64,000 nucleotides of DNA, from NCBI RefSeq assembly GCF_002102345.1, contig NZ_LQPP01000010.1:1-64000 (forward strand), given 5' to 3'. This document shows positions 7,488-15,871 of the stretch, one piece after another. The first letter of the stretch is position 1. Each line of letters starts with the position of its first letter. The DNA comes from Mycolicibacterium peregrinum (GTDB lineage: Bacteria; Actinomycetota; Actinomycetes; Mycobacteriales; Mycobacteriaceae). The position numbers were made by a program, and so were the translations under genes. A model generated the notes under the pieces. That model searched no databases, was not told where the DNA came from, and saw only the letters and a program-made list of their open reading frames with translations.

Positions 7488-9173
7488 ATGAGCCCAGTCG
7501 CCGAATTCGACTTCATCATCGTGGGAGCGGGCAGCGCAGGCTGCCTGCTCGCCAATCGACTCAGCGCCAACCCCGACCACCGTGTGCTCTTGATCGAGGC
7601 CGGCGGCAAAGACAACTGGTTCTGGATCAAGGTGCCGGTGGGCTACCTCTACACAATCGCGAACCCCCGCACCGACTGGTGCTTCACCACCGAGGCCGAT
7701 CCAGGTCTGGCCGGACGCTCCATTCACTACGCGCGGGGCCGGGTGATCGGAGGCTGTTCGTCGATCAACGCCATGATCCACATGCGCGGGCAATCAAGCG
7801 ATTACGACCTGTGGGCACAGGCCACCGGTGACGACCGATGGCGCTGGGGCGGCCCGGACGGTCCTGGCGAGACACTGGCGATCTACAAGGAGCTGGAGGA
7901 CTACTTCGGCGGTGCCGACGAGTGGCACGGCACCGGCGGAGAGATTCGCGTCGAGCAGCCCCGCGTGCGCTGGAAGATCCTGGACGCCTGGCAGGCCGCC
8001 GCCGCCCAAGTCGGCATTGCCCCGATCGCGGAATTCAATCGGGGCGACAACTCCGGCAGCGCGTACTTTCACGTCAACCAACGGCGCGGACGGCGCTGGT
8101 CGATGGCCGACGCCTTCCTGCATCCTGTCGCCCACCGACCAAATCTCATCGTCTACACCCAGACGCAAGCTTTACAGCTGCTGATGGATGACCAGGTCGA
8201 CGAGACGCAGCGTCACGGTGCGTGGACCACAGCTGCACACCGCGTGACCGGCCTGCGTGTACTCAAAGCGGGCCAGATCATCGACGTCAAAGCCCGCCGA
8301 GAGGTAGTCCTGAGCGCCGGCGCGATCGGCTCGCCGCAGCTCATGCAGGCCTCAGGCCTCGGGCCGGCCGGGCTACTCTCCCAGCACCACGTGCCTGTGG
8401 CAGTCGACCTGCCGGGAGTGGGTGAAAACCTCCAGGACCACCTGCAGCTCCGAACCGTCTACCGCATCCAGGGCGCCCAGACAGTCAATACGCTGTATCG
8501 AAATTGGATCACCCGCGGCGGCATGGGACTTCAGTACCTGGCGCTGCGATCAGGACCGATGACCATGCCACCCTCGACACTCGGGGCATTCGCCAAGAGC
8601 GACCCCGCGCTGGCCAGTCCTGATTTGGAGTGGCATGTACAGCCCCTGTCGTTGCCCAAGTTCGGTGACCCCCTGCACGCCTTCGGCGCCATCACTCCCT
8701 CGGTCTGCAACCTGCGGCCAAGCTCGCGTGGTCATGTGCGCATTGCCGATGCAGATCCGCTGACCTACCCGAAGATCTCCTGCAATTACCTGTCCACCGA
8801 CGCCGATCGGGAAATCGCCGTGCGCGGCCTCCGGATGACCCGGGAGATCATGGCGGCGCCTGCGCTGGCCCGCTACCACCCAGAAGAGTTGCTGCCCGGC
8901 CCGCAACTGACGAGCGACGACGACCTGCAGACGGCGGCCGGCGAGCTCGGCACCACAATTTTCCACCCGGTGGGTACGTGCGCGATGGGAGCCTTTGACG
9001 CACAAGGCATTCCGCGGTCAACCACTACGGTGCTCGATACCGACTGCCGCGTTTACCGCGTCGCCGGCCTTCGAGTGGTCGATGCTTCGGCGATGCCCAC
9101 CATTACATCCGGCAACACCAACGCGCCGGTCATGCTGATCGCCGAGCGCGCTGCGCGGGCGATCCTGGGATAG
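7488..9173 (+). CDS. GMC-family FAD-dependent oxidoreductase (choline-dehydrogenase-like)
   Basis: A 561-residue glucose-methanol-choline oxidoreductase. The FAD-binding GxGxxG is at residues 10-17 (FIIVGAGSAGCLLANRL). GMC signature 1 follows at YARGRVIGGCSSINAMIHMRG and signature 2 at GAIGSPQLMQASGLGP. The C-terminal HPVGTCAMG supplies the catalytic His. The length matches bacterial alcohol and choline dehydrogenases of this family. An AT-poor spacer with an AGGAG-AACGTC-CTCCT repeat precedes it, and GGAGG lies 13 bases before the ATG. No betaine or alkane genes are adjacent, so the alcohol substrate is open. Confidence 0.85.
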   Translation: MSPVAEFDFIIVGAGSAGCLLANRLSANPDHRVLLIEAGGKDNWFWIKVPVGYLYTIANPRTDWCFTTEADPGLAGRSIHYARGRVIGGCSSINAMIHMRGQSSDYDLWAQATGDDRWRWGGPDGPGETLAIYKELEDYFGGADEWHGTGGEIRVEQPRVRWKILDAWQAAAAQVGIAPIAEFNRGDNSGSAYFHVNQRRGRRWSMADAFLHPVAHRPNLIVYTQTQALQLLMDDQVDETQRHGAWTTAAHRVTGLRVLKAGQIIDVKARREVVLSAGAIGSPQLMQASGLGPAGLLSQHHVPVAVDLPGVGENLQDHLQLRTVYRIQGAQTVNTLYRNWITRGGMGLQYLALRSGPMTMPPSTLGAFAKSDPALASPDLEWHVQPLSLPKFGDPLHAFGAITPSVCNLRPSSRGHVRIADADPLTYPKISCNYLSTDADREIAVRGLRMTREIMAAPALARYHPEELLPGPQLTSDDDLQTAAGELGTTIFHPVGTCAMGAFDAQGIPRSTTTVLDTDCRVYRVAGLRVVDASAMPTITSGNTNAPVMLIAERAARAILG

Positions 9174-9328
9174 CGGGAGACAAGGCAAACCAGTACCTCT
9201 CCTGGCATACCCCAGCCGAGAAAGACCAGTGTTCCGGTACGTATCGGCAGTAGCAGGTCCATGCATGTAGGTAGCGTCGGTGTGAGCAGTCGACTTGGAG
9301 GTGACCCGAACCGGAAGGACGTGAGCAA

Positions 9329-11938
9329 ATGAGCTCTCTCGACAGAGTTCGCGTCCGTGGCGCACGCGAGCACAATCTGCGAGACGTTGATGTGGATGTC
9401 CCACGCGATGCTCTCGTGGCATTCACCGGTGTGTCCGGCTCGGGTAAATCCTCCCTGACCTTCGGCACACTGTTCGCCGAGTCCCAGCGGCGGTACCTGG
9501 AATCGGTTGCGCCGTATGCGCGTCGCCTGATCGACCAGGTGGGCGTTCCGGATGTCGACTCGATCGAAGGGATGCCGCCCGCGGTCGCGCTGCGTCAGCA
9601 GCGAGGTGCTACCAGCACACGGTCGTCCGTCGGCAGCGTGACGACACTGTCCAGCCTGATCCGCATGCTGTACTCGCGTGCGGGTAACTATCCGGCGAAG
9701 CAGCCCATGCTCTACGCAGAAGACTTCTCCCCCAACACACCCCAGGGCGCCTGTCCCACCTGTCATGGCATGGGCCGCGTATACGAAGTGACCGAAGCGC
9801 TGATGGTGCCGGACCCGACACTGACGATCCGTGAGCGCGCAATCGCCTCGTGGCCACCCGCCTGGTACGGCCAAAACCTGCGGGACATCCTGGTCTCACT
9901 CGGTTACGACGTCGACGTCCCCTGGGAGAAGCTGCCGCGTAAAGACCGGGAATGGATCCTGTTCACCGAAGATCGCCCAACGGTACCGGTCTACGCCGGG
10001 CTGACCCCGGCGCAAACCCGCCGTGCCATCAAGGACGACTGGGAACCCAGCTACCAGGGCACCTTCATCGGTGCTCGCCGGTACGTTCTGGATACTTTCG
10101 CCACCACCAAGAGTGCCGCCGTCAAGAAGCGCGTCGCGCAGTTCGTCGGAAGTGGACCGTGCCCGGCGTGCCACGGAAAGCGGTTGAAACCTGAGGCGCT
10201 CTCGGTGACCTTCGAGGGTCTCGACATCGCCGCGCTGTCACGGCTCACGTTGGACCAACTCGCTGAACTCTGCAGCACGGTGCTCGGCCCGGACTGGGCG
10301 CCCGAGGTGTCCCGTGAGGTCCTCGACAAGAAGGCACGAAGGTCGGCGGTCAAAGCCCGGGTGGAAGCTGGAGGCTCCGCTCATGCCGCGGCGCCAGATG
10401 TTCGGCAGACACCCAACATGTCGGCCGAGAAACGCGCCGCCGCACAGCGATTGGTGGCCGATCTGCAGGAGCGCCTGCAACCGCTGATCAATTTGGGGCT
10501 GGGATACTTATCTCTCGCGCGCAGCACCCCAACGCTCTCGGGAGGAGAGCTGCAGCGCGTCCGGCTGGCGACACAGCTGTCGTCTCAGCTGTTCGGAGTC
10601 GTGTACGTGCTGGATGAACCTTCGGCCGGTCTGCATCCGCGCGACCGCGACGCGTTGCGCGACATCTTGCAGGGACTCAAACGCAGCGGCAACAGCGTCT
10701 TCGTGGTCGAGCACTCACTCGATATCATCGCCGCCGCAGACTGGCTGGTCGATATCGGGCCGGGTGCGGGAGTGGACGGCGGTCAGATCCTCTACAGCGG
10801 GCCGCCGGCCGGTCTGGCCAAAGTCACTGAATCCGTCACGCGCCGTTACTTGTTCGGTAAGGGCGCACAGACGAAGCCGCGCACCCCACGGGATCGGAGC
10901 GACTGGCTGGAACTCTCCGACGTACGGCGCAACAACCTGCACGATGTTTCTGTGTCGGTCCCCTTACGGTGCCTCACCGCAGTCACGGGCGTATCCGGAT
11001 CGGGCAAGTCAAGCCTCGTCGCACACGCGCTCGCCGAAATCGTCGGCGATCACCTGGGCCGCCCTGTCCGCTTCGACGACGTGGGTGACGACGACCTGCT
11101 CGCCGAGGCCGCGCCTCTCGCGTCGGGCGAGGTGGTCGGCGACCCCCGCGGCATCCGCAGAGTCGTGTGCATCGACCAGAAACCGATCGGCCGCACGCCG
11201 CGATCGAATGTCGCCACCTACACGGGGGTGTTCGACCACATCCGGCGACGGTTCGCCGAGACTCCGGAGGCCCAGGCTCGGGGCTACGAGCCCGGGCGAT
11301 TCTCCTTCAACGTCGCCGGCGGACGCTGCCCAACCTGCGAAGGCGAGGGGTGGGTGATGGTCGAACTGCTCTTCCTGCCAAGTGTTTACAGCCCGTGCCC
11401 GGACTGCCATGGAACCCGGTACAACGCAGAGACTCTCGAAATCCGATGGCACGACCACAACATCGCCGAGGTGCTCGAGCTCAGCGTTTCGTCGGCCCGA
11501 GAATTCTTCGACGGCGAGGCGGACATACTCCGCGCCATCGAGGCCCTATGCGATGTCGGGCTCGGCTACCTACGACTCGGACATCCAGCCACCGAACTGT
11601 CCGGGGGCGAGGCGCAACGCGTCAAACTCGCCGGTGAACTGCAGCGTGCGCACCGCGGCGACACCCTATATCTGCTCGACGAGCCCACTGCAGGCCTCCA
11701 CCCCGCCGACACCGACCGGCTGCTCGCACACCTGCACCGGCTCGTCGATGCGGGCAACACCGTGGTTGCCGCCGAACTGGATATGCGGGTAGTCGCACAG
11801 GCCGACTACGTCGTCGACATGGGTCCCGGCGCCGGCGCTGACGGAGGCCGGATCATCGCCACGGGCACTCCCGCGGAGATTGCGGAGTGCTCGGACAGCG
11901 CTACTGCGCCCTATTTGGCCGCTGCGCTCACGCCCTGA
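9329..11938 (+). CDS. Short UvrA paralogue (UvrA2-type ABC ATPase)
   Basis: An 869-residue protein built like excinuclease subunit UvrA: two ABC ATPase halves with Walker A GVSGSGKSS at about residues 34-42 and 549-557, ABC signatures LSGGELQRV and LSGGEAQRV, and zinc-finger cysteine pairs CPTCHG, CPACHG, CPTCEG and CPDCHG. UvrA proper is about 950-970 residues, so this one is about 100 shorter. UvrA2-type paralogues lose the UvrB-binding region and have been linked to DNA damage tolerance or drug resistance. No uvrB or uvrC is adjacent. The ATG at 9329 follows AAGGA. Confidence 0.85.
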   Translation: MSSLDRVRVRGAREHNLRDVDVDVPRDALVAFTGVSGSGKSSLTFGTLFAESQRRYLESVAPYARRLIDQVGVPDVDSIEGMPPAVALRQQRGATSTRSSVGSVTTLSSLIRMLYSRAGNYPAKQPMLYAEDFSPNTPQGACPTCHGMGRVYEVTEALMVPDPTLTIRERAIASWPPAWYGQNLRDILVSLGYDVDVPWEKLPRKDREWILFTEDRPTVPVYAGLTPAQTRRAIKDDWEPSYQGTFIGARRYVLDTFATTKSAAVKKRVAQFVGSGPCPACHGKRLKPEALSVTFEGLDIAALSRLTLDQLAELCSTVLGPDWAPEVSREVLDKKARRSAVKARVEAGGSAHAAAPDVRQTPNMSAEKRAAAQRLVADLQERLQPLINLGLGYLSLARSTPTLSGGELQRVRLATQLSSQLFGVVYVLDEPSAGLHPRDRDALRDILQGLKRSGNSVFVVEHSLDIIAAADWLVDIGPGAGVDGGQILYSGPPAGLAKVTESVTRRYLFGKGAQTKPRTPRDRSDWLELSDVRRNNLHDVSVSVPLRCLTAVTGVSGSGKSSLVAHALAEIVGDHLGRPVRFDDVGDDDLLAEAAPLASGEVVGDPRGIRRVVCIDQKPIGRTPRSNVATYTGVFDHIRRRFAETPEAQARGYEPGRFSFNVAGGRCPTCEGEGWVMVELLFLPSVYSPCPDCHGTRYNAETLEIRWHDHNIAEVLELSVSSAREFFDGEADILRAIEALCDVGLGYLRLGHPATELSGGEAQRVKLAGELQRAHRGDTLYLLDEPTAGLHPADTDRLLAHLHRLVDAGNTVVAAELDMRVVAQADYVVDMGPGAGADGGRIIATGTPAEIAECSDSATAPYLAAALTP

Positions 11939-12029
11939 CCAATCTGCGTTCGATCGCCATCCACCCACGACTCGCGAGATCTCATGAATCGTCGCGATGA
12001 GTTCTGCCCTCTGGTGCAGTCTGATCTGC

Positions 12030-12596
12030 ATGGGCAGACTCATCTATGGCTTCAACGTGTCGGTGGACGGATACATCGCCGACGCACAAGGCAACATCGA
12101 CTGGTCCGCGCCGAGCGACGAATTGCACCAGTACTGGAACGACTTCGAGCGGGAGACCGCCGTGTCGATCTACGGGCGGCGGCTCTACGAACTGATGTCC
12201 GCGTACTGGCCGACCGCCGACAAAGCTCCGGATGCCACTCCCCTGATCGTTGACTTCGCCCGCGTCTGGCGCGACATGCCCAAGGTCGTGTTCTCGAGCA
12301 CGCTGGACTCCGTCGACTGGAACTCCCGCCTGGAACGCGGCGATCCGGTCGAGGTGGTGACGAGACTGAAAGCCGAGACCGAAGGCCAGATGGAGGTGGC
12401 CGGCGCGACGCTGGCCACACCGATCGTGCAGGCCGGGCTGGTGGACGAGTACCGGATCGTGATCGCGCCCACCGCCGTGGGCGGCGGTACACCGTTCTTC
12501 CCGACACTGCCGTCATGGATCTCGCTGCGGCTGTTGGAGAACCGCACGTTTCCAGGCGGCGCGGTCCTGTTGCGCTATGAGGCGAAACGCGAATAA
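12030..12596 (+). CDS. Dihydrofolate reductase/RibD C-terminal family protein
   Basis: A 188-residue protein of the RibD C-terminal/DHFR-like family. It shows GRLIYGFNVSVDGYIAD at the N-terminus, IYGRRLYELM in the middle, and VAGATLATPIVQAGLVDEYRI plus VGGGTPFF near the end, which form the NADPH-binding core. Stand-alone members are common in actinobacteria and their substrates are mostly unknown. The frame is open from 11997, but the ATG at 12030 starts exactly at the conserved first strand. Its 3' end is 14 bases from the convergent SnoaL-like gene, with no clear terminator. Confidence 0.75.
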   Translation: MGRLIYGFNVSVDGYIADAQGNIDWSAPSDELHQYWNDFERETAVSIYGRRLYELMSAYWPTADKAPDATPLIVDFARVWRDMPKVVFSSTLDSVDWNSRLERGDPVEVVTRLKAETEGQMEVAGATLATPIVQAGLVDEYRIVIAPTAVGGGTPFFPTLPSWISLRLLENRTFPGGAVLLRYEAKRE

Positions 12597-12610
12597 TTCG
12601 CGTCGTCGCG

Positions 12611-13159
12611 TCACTCCGCTTGGTGCCCGAGTAGCGAGAAGAACGTGGACGACGGGTCATCGGGCCCCGGACTACCGAACGAAGTCGCGCGCGTCATCGG
12701 ATGGCTCATGTCGACGGTCGACGGGTTGTGCACATGCGCCCAATCGGTCACGATCTGCCGGGCGGTGAATTTCCATGCACCGTCGCGCTTTTCATACTTG
12801 TCCAGATACCGCCCACCGATGATGAGCTCGGTTTCGCCGTCGCCCGAGACGAACGTGTGGGTGGCGATGCTGTAGATCTCCCCCTCCGCGCGGTCGCCGC
12901 TGATCGCGAAGTTCGTCGTGGTGATGTGGTGTTGCATCGAACGGAGATACGGACGGGCGTCAACGAGCGTGCACAGGAAATCATCGACGGACCCCGAGGA
13001 GAAGGCGCCGTGGTCGTCGTCCGCGTCCTGGTGGTACAGGCTCCGGAGCGTGACGATGTCCCCGCGATCGACCGCCCGGCAGTACCCGTGCACCAGCTTG
13101 CGCAATGCGAATTCGTCGAGCATCTCCTGCACGAGCGGGTCTGGCGTGGCAGACGACAT
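12611..13159 (-). CDS. SnoaL/NTF2-like family protein
   Basis: A 182-residue NTF2-like fold protein. The N-terminus (residues 13-45, FALRKLVHGYCRAVDRGD then LYHQDADDDHG) is typical of the SnoaL-like/ring-hydroxylating dioxygenase small-subunit-like group, in which Tyr, Asp and His line a pocket. Middle strands ITTTNFAISGDRAEGEIYS and IIGGRYLDKYEKRDGAWKF also fit. The family includes hydratases, isomerases and non-catalytic proteins, so function is open. It is two bases downstream of the LGFP lipoprotein gene on the same strand and is probably co-transcribed with it. Confidence 0.7.
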   Translation of the reverse strand: MSSATPDPLVQEMLDEFALRKLVHGYCRAVDRGDIVTLRSLYHQDADDDHGAFSSGSVDDFLCTLVDARPYLRSMQHHITTTNFAISGDRAEGEIYSIATHTFVSGDGETELIIGGRYLDKYEKRDGAWKFTARQIVTDWAHVHNPSTVDMSHPMTRATSFGSPGPDDPSSTFFSLLGHQAE

Positions 13160-13161
13160 CT

Positions 13162-13770
13162 CTACAGGCCGGACGGTACGACCTTGTCGTTGACCGTCAC
13201 CTTGACTTCACCGGTTTTCGCGTCGTACTCGACCTTGCCGTGCTCAAACGTCGACACCAGCAGATCGCCGTCGGCATTCTCGTCACTGGTCGGGACACCC
13301 AGCGGGCCTGCCGAGCCGTTGTCGCCGGTGACCGCCGGCATGCCGGCGGGGTCGCGTGGGACATTCCAGGCTTCCCGGATCTTGCCCGAGGTGATGTACG
13401 CAGGCGTGCCCGCCTCGTCATTCTTGGCGACGATCACCCCGCCCTGGAACTGCTGGAACACCACGCCGCTGTCCCGTGTGCCCGCATTACGGTCACCCGT
13501 CAGCGGCTTGCCGAGTTGTTCCTTTTGTTTGTCGGTGGCCGACGCGTACTTGGCAGCGATCGGGCCGGTCAGCGTCACCTCGACGTCTCTCTCGCCGATG
13601 AGCTTCACCGGCGCAGTCGGCGCCGGGTTTTGAACCGTGGAGGTGGAGATCAATCCGACCTGAGGCGACATCGATGCGTCGGCGCCCTTGTCGTCGCTGC
13701 AGCCCGCGGTGATCAGCGCGACTGCTGCCAACCCGGCAAGTGCCGCGTGGCGGTATGCGCTCGTCCTCAT
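13162..13770 (-). CDS. LGFP-repeat lipoprotein
   Basis: A 202-residue predicted lipoprotein. The signal peptide ends in the lipobox TAGC, with Cys24 as the lipidation site. The segment KPLTGDRNAG...GVVFQQFQGGVIVAKN at about residues 90-120 matches LGFP repeats, which occur in actinobacterial envelope and mycolate-related proteins and probably bind the cell wall. The ATG at 13770 follows GAGGAAACCC, a good ribosome site; the frame continues upstream but without plausible coding content. It would be anchored on the outer face of the plasma membrane. Confidence 0.75.
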   Translation of the reverse strand: MRTSAYRHAALAGLAAVALITAGCSDDKGADASMSPQVGLISTSTVQNPAPTAPVKLIGERDVEVTLTGPIAAKYASATDKQKEQLGKPLTGDRNAGTRDSGVVFQQFQGGVIVAKNDEAGTPAYITSGKIREAWNVPRDPAGMPAVTGDNGSAGPLGVPTSDENADGDLLVSTFEHGKVEYDAKTGEVKVTVNDKVVPSGL

Positions 13771-13954
13771 GGGTTTCCTCTCGCGTGTACCTGCGGTGTG
13801 GGTCAAGTTACAGCTGAACCCTCGTCCGGCCGGGACTATAACCCAACCACTTGAGTGGCGCAGGCGATCGCAATCTGACACCACCGTTCGACGGCGTAGC
13901 GGCACTGCCCGCATCTTGATCCGGATTTCAACCACGAGAGGCGCGTTGACATGC

Positions 13955-14185
13955 ATGTTGAATCGTTTCGCCACGCTGGCCGCTGTCTGCCTGTTGGCCC
14001 CGGTTGCGTTGGCGCCCCTCGCCGCGGCCGATCGCGCCGCTGACCACCGGACATCGAGCTGGGACAGGTCCGGTTGGTCTGACGGGTACGGAGTGAACGC
14101 TCAGGTGACCGGCTGCAGGACCGGGCCGGCGGCCTGGTTGTACAAGTCTGTGGCCGCGCTCATCGCCGCCTTGATGGTGTTGTAG
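13955..14185 (+). CDS. Possible small secreted protein overlapping a gene on the other strand
   Basis: A 76-residue frame whose start MLNRFATLAAVCLLAPVALA looks like a signal peptide with cleavage after an Ala-rich stretch. It fills much of the 330-base gap at 13771-14100, where nothing else is visible. Its last 85 bases run antisense to the end of the lysozyme-like gene, which is unusual and lowers confidence. GAGAGG lies about 14 bases upstream, rather far. I recognise no family. It may be a chance GC-rich frame. Confidence 0.3.
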   Translation: MLNRFATLAAVCLLAPVALAPLAAADRAADHRTSSWDRSGWSDGYGVNAQVTGCRTGPAAWLYKSVAALIAALMVL

Positions 14186-14784
14186 TAGTGCGTGCCGACG
14201 CCGCCACCCCGGTACTTGAGCAGCTGGGGATTCTGCGCCAGCGTGGCCGCCAGGACACTGTCGCCCTTGATGCCGTACTTCGCGAACGCCTCGGAGAACC
14301 TGGCGATGAACCGGGCGATCGACTTGTTGGGGTCCTGACGGTCGGCGACGGTGCCGAAACTGGCCTTCTCCTGGAACAGGCCGATCACTTCATCAGCCGC
14401 GCCCCCTGAGCTGCCATAGGCCTGCACGCCGCCGGACACGGTCGGGCGGAACGTGGACTCGATTTTCGCGGTGGCGATGACGGCCTTGATCTGGTCTTCG
14501 CTCAGCCTGGCGGCGTGGCCCTGGCTCACGATGGCCTTGACGATGTCCTGCGCGCTGGAGTCTTTGGTGACCACCACCGGTGGTGTAGGGACGACCGCTG
14601 CTGCGTTCTGGGTGACCGGGTCCACCGCCGGTGGTTGCTCAACCGCGACCACGGTGTCCCGGTGCGTCGGAGCAGAAAGCAGAGTGGCACCGCCGAGCCC
14701 GGTAGCGACGAGAACGGTGGTGATGATTTTCTTTGCGTGGTTCTGTTTTCCGAACGTTTCGGTTGATTCGCCGAACTTCGGCAT
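14101..14784 (-). CDS. Secreted lysozyme/transglycosylase-like protein
   Basis: A 227-residue protein with a hydrophobic export segment at about residues 17-36. A lysozyme-like domain follows at about 90-225, with the candidate catalytic Glu in VIATAKIESTFRP, then ADEVIGLFQEKASFGT and a C-terminal YYNTIKAAM. This resembles bacterial and mycobacteriophage lytic transglycosylase folds that cut peptidoglycan glycan chains. The ATG at 14784 follows GAGAAGAGAG; a longer frame to 14934 lacks conserved content. A CRP-like site lies about 255 bases upstream. Confidence 0.65.
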   Translation of the reverse strand: MPKFGESTETFGKQNHAKKIITTVLVATGLGGATLLSAPTHRDTVVAVEQPPAVDPVTQNAAAVVPTPPVVVTKDSSAQDIVKAIVSQGHAARLSEDQIKAVIATAKIESTFRPTVSGGVQAYGSSGGAADEVIGLFQEKASFGTVADRQDPNKSIARFIARFSEAFAKYGIKGDSVLAATLAQNPQLLKYRGGGVGTHYYNTIKAAMSAATDLYNQAAGPVLQPVT

Positions 14785-15219
14785 GGTCGTACTCTCTTCT
14801 CTGAGCTGTGAAAATTTTGTGGAGCCGTGTCCGACACGCCCGCCCCGCCCGCCGCCATTCAGGCGCGAAAACACAGGCATGGACCATGCACCGGTCACTC
14901 TGAGGCGACCACGCGCCGATCCGACCAGATGCACGCCACCAAGAGTTTGCTATGCGCGATTCGGCCAGGGCGACGCAAAAGTCAGCATCGCCGCCGACAC
15001 GTCACATTTGTGGCAACTACCACCCTTATTGCCATAATGTGATCGGTGTCACCCTACCTGGCACTACAGAGGTGTAGTAATTAGCCGAGAACTGTATTGC
15101 ACCATCCGAAAACTGGCAAAACCCCAGTACGGATTGGCCCGACGGCGGTCAGTATCTGGCTGATCGATGGACTGAGGTCCCTTTGCCAAGGCTCGTCCTG
15201 GCGCTTTATGTAGCCGCCA
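14785..15219. other. 435-base intergenic region with inverted repeat and CRP-like site
   Basis: No convincing gene is seen here. The region holds an imperfect inverted repeat (15004-15016 with 15029-15040, arms ACATTTGTGGCAA and TTGCCATAATGT) directly followed by a CRP-like site. The stretch 15030-15120 is richer in A+T than its surroundings. It is the upstream region of the lysozyme-like gene on the minus strand and the downstream region of the CBM2 gene. Confidence 0.5.
15038..15053. promoter_or_regulatory. CRP/cAMP receptor-like binding site
   Basis: TGTGATCGGTGTCACC matches the mycobacterial CRP consensus TGTGA-N6-TCACA at nine of ten fixed positions; only the last A is C. CRP controls rpfA in M. 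tuberculosis, so a site before another peptidoglycan-hydrolase-like gene is plausible. Confidence 0.5.
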
Positions 15220-15648
15220 CTAGGTGCACAAATACTGGCCGTTGAGCACGCAATTCGAGGGCGGCGTGTACGACCCGGACAACACGCCCCTCAGGCCGCC
15301 GGTGGCGGTACCGCCAGGGGCAATGATGCGATTCCAATTCACGGGCGTGAGCACATAGTGCGTGCCATATCGCGTGATGTTGCTGCTCCACGTGTGCGAG
15401 ACGGATTCGCCTATCGGCAGGTCGAATTCGAGCTTCCAATCGGAGAGCGGCACCGCGCTCGGGTTGGTGATCGTGAAGTGCCCGATGAAGCCGGTCTGCC
15501 ATGTCGATGACACCCACAACCTCGCCGCGGGCGCAGCCGCATGAGCTACAGGGGTGACGGCAAACCCGGGAATGGCAACCAGTAACGCCGCCACCGCTAC
15601 CCGAACCGCTGTGCGCCAGCGCTTCACGTGAATGCCCAATCCCGCCAT
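15220..15648 (-). CDS. Secreted CBM2 carbohydrate-binding protein (Rv1987-like)
   Basis: A 142-residue secreted protein. A signal peptide of about 37 residues ends at VAHAAA. The rest is a single cellulose-binding CBM2-type beta sandwich (WQTGFIGHFTITNPS, WKLEFDLP, THYVLTPVNWN, IAPGGTATGGLRG), ending with Cys-containing NGQYLCT. Length and sequence agree closely with M. tuberculosis Rv1987 as I remember it, annotated as a possible chitinase although it has no catalytic domain. It probably binds polysaccharide outside the cell. It stands alone. Confidence 0.8.
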   Translation of the reverse strand: MAGLGIHVKRWRTAVRVAVAALLVAIPGFAVTPVAHAAAPAARLWVSSTWQTGFIGHFTITNPSAVPLSDWKLEFDLPIGESVSHTWSSNITRYGTHYVLTPVNWNRIIAPGGTATGGLRGVLSGSYTPPSNCVLNGQYLCT

Positions 15649-15871
15649 GGTGGCAAAGCTAGAGGCGAACGAGCAATGTGGGCGCGTCGCATCGCGGCCC
15701 CGCTGCAGTACCTTTGCCCAACTGAAACCGTCACGAAATCTCCGGTCGCCCCGATTCGCTGAATGAAACGTTCACCCACGCCTCGAACCGCAGGTATAAA
15801 CATCGTCAGCCGACGATGGCTGGGAACATGCGGACAGTTGTGGTGATCCGCCTGAAACGATCGGGACAGCC

